This document shows, one piece after another, positions 40,319-50,555 of a stretch of DNA of 64,000 bases (position 1 is its first letter; the number at the start of each line of letters is the position of its first letter). Below the pieces are notes generated by a model. It saw nothing but the letters and a program-made list of their open reading frames with translations, made no database searches and was not told the DNA's origin. Made by a program: the position numbers and the translations under genes. The DNA comes from Endotrypanum monterogeii (lineage: Eukaryota; Euglenozoa; Kinetoplastea; Trypanosomatida; Trypanosomatidae), in assembly GCA_000333855.2 (NCBI GenBank), contig CM007327.1, forward strand, positions 1 to 64,000. The letters are read 5' to 3'.

Positions 40319-41662
40319 ATGCGACGACCGGCGTCGGCTGCCATGCTGCGGCGCCTGCACACGGCGTCGAGAACATGTGCGTCTATCCAGAGCACGAGTG
40401 CTGTACGCAATGATGGCGGTATGAACAGCACTACAGGCGGGCTGGCGTCATCATCTCAGTCGCTCTCGTGTTCAGTTGCTCCTACTGAGTGTGACGAGGT
40501 TTGCGAGGCTACTCGGGTTCCCAGGCTTCTTGTGTTGTCACCATGCTTCGAAGGACGTCAACGACCTCTACGGGCCACGCTGGTTGGTTGGCTTGTTGGG
40601 TTTGCGCTGTGTCTTGTGGGCGGAGCCACAGTAGTGTTCTGCCGCCCGTATGACACACCGCCGTATCTCATCCCCTTTTACCTGCGCGACGTGCGCTCTC
40701 GATTCCTGCACTACGCGTCAGTGCGGAAACGCAAGGGTGGGCCCATGTATATGACTGTAGAAGACTTCGTGTTGGCACTCTTGGCCTCGCCGGAGAAGAC
40801 TCTGCCGAGCCGTGTCGTCGTCCAGGACCTTCAGCGTCTGTTCCAGTCAATGGACGCGAATGGGGACGGCTACATCAGTTATCCAGAGTTTCGCTTCCTC
40901 ATGAGTCTCCTGACGAGCGACGCGCGTGAGCTGGAGCTTCTCTTTCTCATGGCGGACAGTGATAGGTTGGGTACATTGTCTATAGAGCAGTTCGCTAATG
41001 TGCTGCGTGGTGCCACCAGAGACGAGGCAGTAGTGCGTTCGTTGTTGAAGCCATCGACACGCAACAATGGCATCGTCCGGGCACTGTTTGGCGACGAGGC
41101 AGCACCTCGCAGGTGTACCCTCAGCGATATCACAACTATTATTCATAGCATCCGCACCGAAGTGTGGAAAGCCGAGTTCCGCCAGTACGATGTGGAGCAA
41201 GACAACTGCATCACTGCCGAGCAGTTTGCATCTCTGATCGCAAGACAGGTGCTCGGCTCTCACTTGCCCCACTACATTGCAGACAACATACGCCGCCTAA
41301 GGGGCAGCGGTGACGTCGTCACACTAGATATGTGGCTGGGCCTGAACGAAGTGATGCTCCACGCGGACGAGTTGACTGCCAATGTGGAGATGTTCTCCAG
41401 TAGCGGCATGTCCGTATCGAAGATCGACTTTCGCCGCCTTATATCTATAGCGGGGGTGCCTGAACTGCCTGATGCTACCATTGACATCGTGTTTTCTGTC
41501 TTTGACAAGGACGGCAACGGGTCGATGGAGTTTGATGAGTTCCTTTCCATTATGCACAAGAAAGTCACCTACCACTACACCGCCCCTCCACGTGAGCGCA
41601 AGAGTATGCCGAGACGCTTCGTGGAGTGTTCCACTAAGGTGCTGGCGGATTTGTTCCCGTAG
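40319..41662 (+). CDS. MICU1: MICU1-like regulator of the mitochondrial calcium uniporter
   Basis: Calcium-sensing gatekeeper of the uniporter, in the intermembrane space. 447 residues. The start M-R-R-P-A-S-A-A-M-L-R-R-L-H-T-A-S-R is a clear mitochondrial presequence, and the ninth residue is a second possible start. A hydrophobic segment (about 88-110, V-G-W-L-V-G-F-A-L-C-L-V-G-G) may anchor it. Two canonical EF-hands flank a degenerate central region: D-A-N-G-D-G-Y-I-S-Y-P-E-F (from 179) and D-K-D-G-N-G-S-M-E-F-D-E-F (from 396), the MICU arrangement. T. brucei MICU1 is remembered as a close neighbour of cytochrome c1, which supports MICU1 over the MICU2 paralogue. Confidence 0.88.
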   Translation: MRRPASAAMLRRLHTASRTCASIQSTSAVRNDGGMNSTTGGLASSSQSLSCSVAPTECDEVCEATRVPRLLVLSPCFEGRQRPLRATLVGWLVGFALCLVGGATVVFCRPYDTPPYLIPFYLRDVRSRFLHYASVRKRKGGPMYMTVEDFVLALLASPEKTLPSRVVVQDLQRLFQSMDANGDGYISYPEFRFLMSLLTSDARELELLFLMADSDRLGTLSIEQFANVLRGATRDEAVVRSLLKPSTRNNGIVRALFGDEAAPRRCTLSDITTIIHSIRTEVWKAEFRQYDVEQDNCITAEQFASLIARQVLGSHLPHYIADNIRRLRGSGDVVTLDMWLGLNEVMLHADELTANVEMFSSSGMSVSKIDFRRLISIAGVPELPDATIDIVFSVFDKDGNGSMEFDEFLSIMHKKVTYHYTAPPRERKSMPRRFVECSTKVLADLFP

Positions 41663-41714
41663 GCCGAAAAAAAGGGGAGGCAGGGGGGAACGCAGTGTCC
41701 ACAGACTGAAAGGG

Positions 41715-41717
<3 letters not shown>

Positions 41718-41751
<34 letters not shown>
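41718..41751. repeat. (TA)n microsatellite
   Basis: 34 bases of alternating T and A, 55 bases after the MICU1 stop. Confidence 0.9.
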
Positions 41752-41754
<3 letters not shown>

Positions 41755-42850
41755 TGTGTAGTGCGTAGTCTGGAGTTACGTATTCCCCTATATATCTTCC
41801 CTTCCCTCATGTCTCCCGTTATATCCTGCCCTAATCCCCCCCCCCTCCCTGCTCTGGTGTAGAGGGAGGGGAACCTATCACCCGTGCCGCTGGATACACA
41901 AGTGTCACACACGCACGCTTGCGTCCTCGCACGCGCAACTCAAGGGGGTATCCGTGACTCAGCAAAGGCCTTTCCACCCTCTTCACGCAGGGTGCACCGT
42001 GTATTGTGCTGTGTGCCCTTACGTCTTGCACACACCACTCCTCCCTATCGTCTCCCTTCAAACAAAGTACCTGCTTCCGTCGAGTATGCTCTATCACGTG
42101 GGTGCTTCCTCGGTATGCGTCTCCATGTGTGTGTGTGTGTATGTGGACGCTTATTTTCGGAAGAGCCCCTCGCTGCTTCTCTCCATACACCGCTGCATCG
42201 GAGTCTGTTGCGCCGGAGCCCGGTTCTCCCTGCTAATGGCAGTGTGGCGGAGGTATTCATAAGTCCGCTACTTGATATTACCTTGTGTGGTGCTTCGCTA
42301 TTCCTTCTCTCCTGTGTAACATTCCCTCATCACCCTCGCCTTCCTTTTTTTTTTGTTGTTGTTGTTGCTTTCGGGCTCAGTCTGTGTCATCCACGTTCTA
42401 CTGGTGGTTGTGGCAGGTGTAGTCGTCTGTCGTTACTGCCTCCCTCTCCCCTGTTCGTCTCCATTTTGTATCGACTTCAGCCCCCCCTCCCTCCCCCACC
42501 GCTGCTCCCACTGTTTCCCTGTCATATACGTGCCTCTCGCTCACTGTATACCTACACATTATCATTTTGATTCCTGCTAATATTACGCCATCGCGCATCA
42601 TTCAGTACACACCGTGCTCCCTTCCCACCCCTCCTTCCTGCACGCTCCTCCGACCTCGGCGGCTAGACTCAGGGCAGCCCCCCCCCCTATCCACATATCC
42701 GCTCACCCCTTCTACGCATACGAAGACGGTTTCTTTTTTTCTCCAGCTGTTGCGCGCGTGTAGGTAAGCGCCGCAGAAATATCAGTGTAGGCACTCACCT
42801 AAAGCAGCAGGTGCAACTCATCGATATTTGGAAACGTCTAGCTTGAGCCT

Positions 42851-42869
42851 CTCTTTTCTCTCTCACCAG
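42851..42869 (+). promoter_or_regulatory. Predicted spliced-leader acceptor for the Sec7 gene
   Basis: CTCTTTTCTCTCTCACCAG with AG at 42868-42869, 30 bases before the ATG at 42900. It decides the start, because the frame is open further upstream but only from a TTG that this acceptor would remove. Confidence 0.6.
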
Positions 42870-42899
42870 CTCACACGGAGCTGCTTGTGTCATTCCCCG

Positions 42900-45800
42900 A
42901 TGGCCTACCATCAGCTCACGAATACCGAGGTGGAGAACAAAACAGCTTTTTTTGTTCAGCTCAACGCTCTGCTGTTGCAGATTAGCTCTGTTGTGAACAG
43001 TGAGGCCCTCAGCAGTGCACAGAAGGCAAAATTGAGTGACGTGTGCAGCGCCACTGCGGCATGGCTGAAGGATGTCGGTGCGATAACGACACAGAGTGCT
43101 CTCATCACCGCCGACTTGCCGTCGCTGCGCCCACCTGAAGCCGCCACTTCAGTTTCCGACTCGGTGTCTTCGCAAGGGGCGGCGGCAACAGCCGGCGTGC
43201 AGCAAAAGGAGGAAGAGGTGGACGTGGCACACGCTTCGGCACTCAAGGCGGCAGCTGGAAAAATAGGGACGAATGCAACGGCGTCGAGTGGAGAGGGGAA
43301 TGCTGCTGTCATGGAAACCCCCTCATCTGCAGACACCTCTCGACATGCACTACCGTCGCTGGCGTCGTCTACAAGGCTCTCCTTTTTTGCAGAGGGCAGT
43401 GCGTTACACCCATTCGCAGATGAGCGCTACATCACAGGACTGGCGAATTACATGCGACTTCTCTTCGTCAGCGACTTACCAGAGCGTTCGAAGCTGCAGG
43501 CACTCGGGAAGACTCTAGTGCGACTGTTGACGGTGCGGTGCTGCTCCATGATTATGGCATCCCTGCAGCATGTCGCGCACCACTCGTATACAATTACTAA
43601 GAGCACCGGCGAAACCACGACGGAGGACAACGCAGCGGCGGGGTCCGCGCCCTTCGTTCGGTTTGCAAAGCAAATCAACGTGGCGACAAGGGCCTTGCTG
43701 GCATGTGTTCAACTCGTCACTCGACATGCCGTTCCATCAGACGCGACCAGTATCCGCTTTCCTGTGCAGCTGTGTGTCGACGTGGTCAAGCAGACACGCC
43801 GTGCACTGATGCGCTTCCAAACACACATCGAGAAGGAAGAGTTGTGTCGACTGCGGTCGTTTATCGTGTCAACGGAAAGCGTAACGAAGTCGTCGAAGGG
43901 GTCAGAGGAGGATGTGGGTGCTGCACAAAATGCCTACGCGGGCGAATCGCCAGATCGCATGGCGACACACGTTCAAGAGCGCATCGAAGCTCTGCGGCGA
44001 CAGTGGGGGCCCTCCCTGGTGCACAGCGTCCTCAACATTGGGAATGTGATCAAGCCATGTGTGAAGCTGCTGACATCGGTGGCTGCTTTCCGTGCAGAGG
44101 GGGCACCGACGCCGCTCGTGGCTCTGAAGAAGGACGCCACCCAAGATCTTATTTTCTTCTGTGGGTCCCTGATGCCGCCCGTGACGACAGCGGCACGTGG
44201 ACAAGGTGGCCTTGCCAAGCTCTCTTCCACAAGCGACGTGACACCCGGGGCGGTTCAGCCCCCGTTGGCGGGTGACACTACTCCGCTTATGTGGCGAGAT
44301 GCGGCGAGTGATATCTTCAGCAAGCTCGGCAGCAGCTTCTCAGCTGATTACTTTGCTGCTGTGGCAGGGTGTTGTGGGGATAGCGACGAGGGGCAGCTGC
44401 TCGCTACGCGCCTCTTCATCGGCATGCTGCGACATATCGTGGTGCACAATGTGCGGTTGCTGCGGTGTGTCTTGGAGGGGAGTCAATTGTACCGCAGTGT
44501 GTACGATGGCATTCTCAGTTGTGTTACCTCAACCCAACCAGTGGTTTTGGCCGCGGGCTTGGAGGCTCTCGGGCTGTTCACGACGACCTGTCCCCTAAAT
44601 CTCGGCTCGGAGGTGGGCTTCCTCTACAATAACGTTGTGCTGCGTCTCTTAGATTCCCCCAACAGTCCGCCCCACGTGAAGCACACTATTCTGCTTCATC
44701 TCCTCACGACTTTCATGTCAAACAGCAGCACCGTCCCCACCGACAGCGACCGTGGCACTGTTCCCCTCATCCTTCATCTCTACCGACTGTACGACCTCGA
44801 CGTGCACGCATATCGGCTTAACATAATGCAGCAGTTCACCAGCGCCCTCTCCCGCATCGTCCGGGCGGCGCCAAAGGAAGAGCTCATGCAAGACGCCAGC
44901 GTCAAGGAGCAGCTGCGCCTCAAGCAGGGGGCAGCGTCAGATGTACCGGGGCCGGCACCCCCCGCCGCAGCGGCGGCACCTCAGTCGAACGAGGCGCAGC
45001 ATCACACTGCTAAGGTAGGCAGTGAACCGCTCTTCGATCCGCCGTCGACTGCGGCCGCTCCCAACCTGGCGTCGCTCTCTCTCCCTGCTATGGCGTTGTA
45101 CGGCCTTGTCCGGATCGCTCAACTCCTGAGGACGCAAATACCACCGGAGGACGAGAGCGGAAAAGAGGTGCTCGCTAGGCTGCCTGCCATTACGTGTCGT
45201 GAGTCGAAGCTCAAGGAGCAGCAAGAGGTAGACCTCTTCAATGAAGCACCTAAGCGGACGATCTACCGCCTCTTCAACGTCACGTCTGGGGAGAACACAG
45301 TGCCTGCCTCGCACGCTACCTTCAGCATTCAGTGGGATCACACACTCCTCCCGCCGCTTCCGTCTACCGCTTCGGTGCAAAAGGTGGAGGCGGTTGCGGA
45401 CTTTCTCGCCCAGATCAGCTCACTCAACCCTGCAGCGGTTGCTGAGTTCCTGACAACGCCTGAAATGTTCCCTCTGCACGTTTGCGCGGCCTACCTGAGG
45501 CGTTTGCCGCTGGCTGGGTATAGTGTGCTGGAGGCGATCAATGAGCTACTAATGCGAGTGCAACTACCCAGGGAGGGGCAGCGCATCGAGAGGCTACTCG
45601 AATACTTTTCTGCCGCCTACTATGCGGCAAACAGCGTGAGTGGCATCGACCGAGACGTGTTTCCCTTCAAGAGCGATACGGCCGTATTTATTCTTGTAGT
45701 CGCCACGGTGATGCTCAACACCAACATCCACAACCCCTCTGCAGGCGTGAGACTCGATATGAAGGCCTTTCGAAGCCAACTGCGCTGTTGTAACGACCAT

Positions 45801-48800
45801 GAGAGCTTCAACGACAGCTTTGTGGATGAAGTGTTTCTCTGCATCAGTGATCGCCCGCTCGAGAGCATCAAAGGCGTAACCGGCGACGCGACTGCGAGCA
45901 CCGAAAGCACCAGCCGTGGTACCTTCGACATGTTCTTCATATCACAGGAGGAGAAGCGTCACCTGGCATTTAGTGTGGAGAGGCAGCGTATGGTGAGCGA
46001 AACGCAGCAGCTGCTGAAGCTGCAAACGCCTAGGATACCGCTGGCGCCTGCCTCAGACAGCTGGTGGTGCGCCGTTGTCAAGGATTTGTTTCTCAGCACG
46101 TGGTCGCCGGTGTGTGCCGTATTTGGCCCGGCCATGTATGAAGGCGACCCTACAGCACCACTGGATGTGCTCCTGCAGTGCGTGCGGGGTCTGCAGTCGC
46201 TCCTGCACACGGCCACCGCATTCGACTTATCAACGGAATGTACGGTTACGTTGCTTACGCTGCTGCGCATGTCGGAGGTGACGCCGGTGCAGGCGCACTG
46301 CCGGCGAGCGGTTTTGGTGGTGGCCTCCACAACACACGCTGTTAATTTCCCTGTACGATGTTGGGTGGCGGTGTGTCAGCTCATATTGGAGATGCGCCGC
46401 ACGTCAACGGCTGCGACTCCACCCCTCGTCGAAGATGTTTTCACGCGGGTCGAGCGCATCACGCGCCTCAGTCTTGATGTCGACGACAAATGCGTCACTA
46501 CGGACTTGGTGTCGAGGACGGACCGCCTCAAGGAAGCTATCCGCCGGGTAGTGGAGGGGATCATGACCACCATCAGCGGCTACGCGGTTGGTGATGTAGC
46601 GAATATTTCCTCAGCCCTGGCCGTGCTGCGGCGCACCCTCGAGTTCACCCGCATTGTGCATGACTCGCAATCCATGGACATCGCGTACTTTGTCAATGCA
46701 CGTGAATTTGCAACGGTTGTAGTGCCGATCTACGTGGAACTGATGACAAAGCACAGCTCCAGCGACGATGGGCTGCAGGTGCTCTTCGAGTCTGCGGTGG
46801 ATGTGTTGTGCACCATGTGGGTATCGTATTCCACACGTCGAGTCAAGGCATCACTAAGGGCGGCGGCCGAGAAGTCGGAGGTAGTCTCGGCGACCACGGA
46901 TACCCCCCCATTTGAATTTGTGCAAAGCTTCCGCTGTTTGCGTAGCATCTACGACGTGACCATCGCGACCCCCTCGAACGGGACAGCCACGCTGCTACAG
47001 ATGCACACGCTGCAAGGTGTGAAGGAGATGCTGTCACGCATCTTGCGCGCGGTGGAAATGATCTCCACGGGCCCTGATACATATTTTTTAATGCTGATGA
47101 CAGTATGGCAAGAAGCATTGTATCCTGTTGCCATGGCGTTGTGTGATCGTGACAGCACCGCCACCGAGGCGGGCAGTCTCGCTTTGCTGGTGCTGCGGAA
47201 ACTAGTGGCGCTGTGTGGCGGTACGGGAACCGCATGCTCTGATCGACTTTCCGTAGCGGTGCGCAGTGGGCTTTTGTGGTTGTTAGCTCAGCTTGCGTAC
47301 ATGGGTGGTATGTGCGGAGATGCAGACAGCGCGCAGGTGTGTGTAGCTTTGCTGAGCAGTATTTGCACTGCAATGGTGGCGATACCCGCGACGGTCGCGT
47401 CCTCCTCGCTGGGATGGGGTGCAGCCGATCTTGCTTCTCCAGCGATCGCTGTGGCGAACCCGATTGCGTTGGCACAACTGATGAGGCAGCGCAATCTATT
47501 AACGGGGGATGTGGTGATGTCTCTTCAACGACCAGAGTACGTCGCCAGGGACACGCTCACGTGGTTGTGCTTGCTGCTGCAATGCGAACGCGAGCAGACG
47601 CGGGCGGAGGTGGTGCACCAACTGCGCACCCTTTCGCTGCAGATGCGACCGCCGCAGTTGTCCCTTCTGGCGCTGGACCTGGCGGCTGTGCTGTTGGAGA
47701 ACACCACTGGTCACACAGAGCAGCATCACACCACTGCGATTAAGCACACCAGTGTCACTCCCTTCCTCTTTTACCAGATGAAGGTTCCGGCGTCGATGCG
47801 ACAGTGCTCACGGTCGTCCTTTCGCTCGACGCTGCCAGCCGCTCTTGGATTTCTCTCGCACGAGCTGCTAACTAGCCTCGACAACAATGACGATCTCGCC
47901 AAGACTGCTGATGTGGTTCTGCGGCGCTGCCTGCTGCCCATCCTCCTCAGTCCTCACAGTCCACACCAATCTCGCTTTCTTGCTGTTCGCTCCCTCTCAC
48001 AGTGCATCGGTGTCTGTCTGCAGCAAAAAGGTGGGCCGCTGTGCCCGCGACTCGCGCAGTGCGTGCTAGACTGTCTGGCGATGGCGTTATATGCCGTTCG
48101 CGTCCCGCTTTCTGCTGTAGTGCCACCCGACACCATATTTGTGGGCCGACACTGGCTGGAAACACCGGCAACCGACACCGTGTCCACATGGGGGGCTTAT
48201 TGTGCTCGAGCCACACACACGGTGCAGCTGATGGGTCGAACAGAGACGCAGGGTCTGCTGCGGAGAGCGTCCCCGGATGGAGCGGAAGCCGCGCAAGGTG
48301 GTATATCCGCATCGGCGGTGAACGGAGTGCAGAAGGGTGAGGTTGCTGACTCGGCAGGAAGTCGCGGCGGTCGTGCCGCCAAGGAGGAGACGTACCGGGT
48401 CGCTGCGGCGGCTCTCGTCCCGGACGAGCCTCTCATCGAGTATGTGAATATACTTGTTCAGATACTGGCCGGCGTGCCGAAGGAGCTTCAAAACGTTCTA
48501 TCGAGCGCCGCAGCGGGCGGCAGTGCCGAGACGCCCTGTGAAACGAAGGAGGACACCTGGGCTCTTCCTCAAGCATCTCCAGTGGTGTTGCTGCAGCTGT
48601 GTCTCCAGGCGGCGGGTACGCTTTTTGCTGTGCTGTGGCGCATCAACCATTCGAGCGACGTCGAGCACTACGCTTTGCAGTCGACCGTGTCGAGAAGGGA
48701 GTCGCCAGCGTTCACCAGAAACAGTGGGCTGCTTCCGCACGCTGCAATACGCAGCGTCCTACAGTGCTACCTGAGGTTTGCCATTCTCGCCTCGGAATAC

Positions 48801-49517
48801 CCCTCTGATGAACTACTCGCGGTAACAACTGACATCATCGAAGCGATTCGGCAAGTACAGACCACATCCGACGCCTCTGCATCGTCATCTCCTTCAAACG
48901 GAGGTGGCGCCGGTGCCGTGACGGCAGCACCAGGCGTCACCTCACTCGCTGCTGATCTTGCTGCTCTTCAGCGACTGTCGCCACAGGAGCAGCAGCATGT
49001 TCGAACCTGCAACTCAGGTATGTACCAGCAGCTTGCAACTGTTCTAGAGTATCTAGTGCAGCTGGTAACTGGACAGTCCACGCCGGTGGCCGGTTGGACG
49101 AATCGGCAAGACGCCTTTGCGGCGATGGTGTTGCACCCGAGGTTTTTTGCTTCGCTAGTCTCGTTGCTTACGCCGTCGGCTGGAGCGCTGATCATCACAG
49201 TGCGCGGCTACCTTGTATGGTACATTGCCCACGCACAGCTGCCAGACCAAGTACATGAAGTTGTCGACGTGGAGAAGGCGGTGGGGGCGAGTATCCGTGA
49301 AGCTGGCGCTCAGATCAAGTCTTCTCTGACCTCGGCGACGGAAGGCACCGACGATAACATGCAGCCACCCAATGAAGCACCGGTGAATGGTACGCACGAC
49401 AGCGACCGTCATGCTCGGTTTGGTAGCGTCTTCAAGACAGTGGAGTCTGAGACACGCATCCACCCGGGAACAGGGAGTGCACACGCACAGATCTCCACAC
49501 AATGTTCTGATCATTAG
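42900..49517 (+). CDS. Large Sec7-domain ARF guanine-nucleotide exchange factor (BIG/GBF type)
   Basis: Exchanges GDP for GTP on ARF GTPases to recruit coats at Golgi or endosome membranes. 2205 residues from the ATG at 42900. The Sec7 domain spans about 835-995: the catalytic glutamate is in L-P-R-E-G-Q-R-I-E-R (canonical L-P-G-E-A-Q), and motif 2 reads F-I-L-V-V-A-T-V-M-L-N-T-N-I-H-N-P. The N-terminal side (about 30-800) and long C-terminal side are alpha-helical repeats resembling DCB-HUS and HDS regions. Low-complexity Ala/Ser/Pro insertions occur near 690-730 and 2000-2025. Large size fits the BIG family (about 1700-2000), though GBF1 cannot be excluded. The Gly-to-Arg before the glutamate is unusual. 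Confidence 0.85.
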   Translation: MAYHQLTNTEVENKTAFFVQLNALLLQISSVVNSEALSSAQKAKLSDVCSATAAWLKDVGAITTQSALITADLPSLRPPEAATSVSDSVSSQGAAATAGVQQKEEEVDVAHASALKAAAGKIGTNATASSGEGNAAVMETPSSADTSRHALPSLASSTRLSFFAEGSALHPFADERYITGLANYMRLLFVSDLPERSKLQALGKTLVRLLTVRCCSMIMASLQHVAHHSYTITKSTGETTTEDNAAAGSAPFVRFAKQINVATRALLACVQLVTRHAVPSDATSIRFPVQLCVDVVKQTRRALMRFQTHIEKEELCRLRSFIVSTESVTKSSKGSEEDVGAAQNAYAGESPDRMATHVQERIEALRRQWGPSLVHSVLNIGNVIKPCVKLLTSVAAFRAEGAPTPLVALKKDATQDLIFFCGSLMPPVTTAARGQGGLAKLSSTSDVTPGAVQPPLAGDTTPLMWRDAASDIFSKLGSSFSADYFAAVAGCCGDSDEGQLLATRLFIGMLRHIVVHNVRLLRCVLEGSQLYRSVYDGILSCVTSTQPVVLAAGLEALGLFTTTCPLNLGSEVGFLYNNVVLRLLDSPNSPPHVKHTILLHLLTTFMSNSSTVPTDSDRGTVPLILHLYRLYDLDVHAYRLNIMQQFTSALSRIVRAAPKEELMQDASVKEQLRLKQGAASDVPGPAPPAAAAAPQSNEAQHHTAKVGSEPLFDPPSTAAAPNLASLSLPAMALYGLVRIAQLLRTQIPPEDESGKEVLARLPAITCRESKLKEQQEVDLFNEAPKRTIYRLFNVTSGENTVPASHATFSIQWDHTLLPPLPSTASVQKVEAVADFLAQISSLNPAAVAEFLTTPEMFPLHVCAAYLRRLPLAGYSVLEAINELLMRVQLPREGQRIERLLEYFSAAYYAANSVSGIDRDVFPFKSDTAVFILVVATVMLNTNIHNPSAGVRLDMKAFRSQLRCCNDHESFNDSFVDEVFLCISDRPLESIKGVTGDATASTESTSRGTFDMFFISQEEKRHLAFSVERQRMVSETQQLLKLQTPRIPLAPASDSWWCAVVKDLFLSTWSPVCAVFGPAMYEGDPTAPLDVLLQCVRGLQSLLHTATAFDLSTECTVTLLTLLRMSEVTPVQAHCRRAVLVVASTTHAVNFPVRCWVAVCQLILEMRRTSTAATPPLVEDVFTRVERITRLSLDVDDKCVTTDLVSRTDRLKEAIRRVVEGIMTTISGYAVGDVANISSALAVLRRTLEFTRIVHDSQSMDIAYFVNAREFATVVVPIYVELMTKHSSSDDGLQVLFESAVDVLCTMWVSYSTRRVKASLRAAAEKSEVVSATTDTPPFEFVQSFRCLRSIYDVTIATPSNGTATLLQMHTLQGVKEMLSRILRAVEMISTGPDTYFLMLMTVWQEALYPVAMALCDRDSTATEAGSLALLVLRKLVALCGGTGTACSDRLSVAVRSGLLWLLAQLAYMGGMCGDADSAQVCVALLSSICTAMVAIPATVASSSLGWGAADLASPAIAVANPIALAQLMRQRNLLTGDVVMSLQRPEYVARDTLTWLCLLLQCEREQTRAEVVHQLRTLSLQMRPPQLSLLALDLAAVLLENTTGHTEQHHTTAIKHTSVTPFLFYQMKVPASMRQCSRSSFRSTLPAALGFLSHELLTSLDNNDDLAKTADVVLRRCLLPILLSPHSPHQSRFLAVRSLSQCIGVCLQQKGGPLCPRLAQCVLDCLAMALYAVRVPLSAVVPPDTIFVGRHWLETPATDTVSTWGAYCARATHTVQLMGRTETQGLLRRASPDGAEAAQGGISASAVNGVQKGEVADSAGSRGGRAAKEETYRVAAAALVPDEPLIEYVNILVQILAGVPKELQNVLSSAAAGGSAETPCETKEDTWALPQASPVVLLQLCLQAAGTLFAVLWRINHSSDVEHYALQSTVSRRESPAFTRNSGLLPHAAIRSVLQCYLRFAILASEYPSDELLAVTTDIIEAIRQVQTTSDASASSSPSNGGGAGAVTAAPGVTSLAADLAALQRLSPQEQQHVRTCNSGMYQQLATVLEYLVQLVTGQSTPVAGWTNRQDAFAAMVLHPRFFASLVSLLTPSAGALIITVRGYLVWYIAHAQLPDQVHEVVDVEKAVGASIREAGAQIKSSLTSATEGTDDNMQPPNEAPVNGTHDSDRHARFGSVFKTVESETRIHPGTGSAHAQISTQCSDH

Positions 49518-49775
49518 AGCTGATCTGAATGCTATCGCTCGAGGATGTCGAAGATGGGGAGGCGTCAAGACGCCATGACACCGATCTTTGATTGACCACA
49601 TCGATGATGAAGGGTCTCTGTAGATTGCACTGGCCTCTTCTTTTCAACTATACGCACTGCGACACCGAGCATCAAGACGAACCTCGCGTTATCAATAATC
49701 ATTACAGAGGTGATGGTAAAACGAAACGACTCAGAACGCGCACGCGTGCCTTTCTTTTGATCGCTCTCTCGCTTT

Positions 49776-49780
<5 letters not shown>

Positions 49781-49806
<26 letters not shown>
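49781..49806. repeat. (GT)13 microsatellite
   Basis: 26 bases of GT. Confidence 0.9.
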
Positions 49807-49927
49807 CGAGAAGGTGTACCGGAGGGGAGGCGGCATGCCTACCCCACCCCCTCCACTCCTTTCCAGACGCGCATCGCCTTGTATGATGATAGGCAGTAAT
49901 TTTTTTCCGGGTTAGTATATATACATA

Positions 49928-49930
<3 letters not shown>

Positions 49931-49960
<30 letters not shown>
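49931..49960. repeat. (AT)15 microsatellite
   Basis: 30 bases of AT. Confidence 0.9.
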
Positions 49961-49964
<4 letters not shown>

Positions 49965-50480
49965 ATACGGAAAAGCAAGACACACCAAACACACACACAC
50001 ACACACTCACAAAAAAGCTTCAAATTATGTTGTGTGGTGCTCCTTGAGGGGGCGGTGAAGAAAGCGCATGTGGAGGCACTGCGGCTGTGCGGGAAGCACA
50101 TACCCACATGTGTCTTGTGTACCCATAGCGCAGGAACACGTGGTTTGCTCGTTCGATGATGACTTGTAAAAATATCCGAGAGAAAAAAAAACGAGTGTCT
50201 GTCTGTGTGCGTAGATGCTTGCTTCCTTTCGCATCTTTTACGAGATTTGAGGGGGAGGGCAGTGCAATGTGGCGCTCACGACAGTAAGCGCCACAGCAAC
50301 TCCTATGCGGGAGTGCAATTGCACACGCCGAGTGCCCAACCCGCATGTATGCAAGGGGCAGGTTGGTATTGATGCTCTTCAATGACTCGGGCAGGCACGG
50401 ATATCTGCGTATCAGATTTTCCCCAGTATATTATTTGGGTTTCATCTCCTCCAGATCTTAACGGCTTGCTATTCTGCCAC

Positions 50481-50532
50481 CGTCCTCCTCTTCTTGACCC
50501 CTCCCCTCCCCTCCCCTCGCCCACTCTTGCAG
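50481..50532 (+). promoter_or_regulatory. Predicted spliced-leader acceptor for MTU1
   Basis: CCTCC/CCCTCCCCTCCCCTC-type tract ending in CACTCTTGCAG (AG 50531-50532), 23 bases before ATG 50556. It lies inside the longer open frame that begins at 50382 and argues for the shorter protein. Confidence 0.6.
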
Positions 50533-50555
50533 GAACGCGCGTAACAAAGCCCGTC

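Larger units (their letters stand above)
41663..42899. other. Spacer upstream of the Sec7 gene
   Basis: 1.24 kb with no recognised gene. Contains (AT)n at 41718-41751 and long C/T-rich stretches from 42300 on. The plus-strand frame 41884-42570 is pyrimidine-driven and not coding-like. Confidence 0.6.
49518..50555. other. Spacer upstream of MTU1
   Basis: About 1.0 kb with no recognised gene. Contains (GT)13 at 49781-49806, (AT)15 at 49931-49960, a short (CA)n near 49990-50010, and the C/T-rich acceptor of the next gene. Confidence 0.6.

Noticed and set aside
41884..42570. 228-codon plus-strand frame upstream of the Sec7 gene
   Set aside because: Pyrimidine-driven Ser/Pro/Leu composition in a region that functions as splice-signal spacer.
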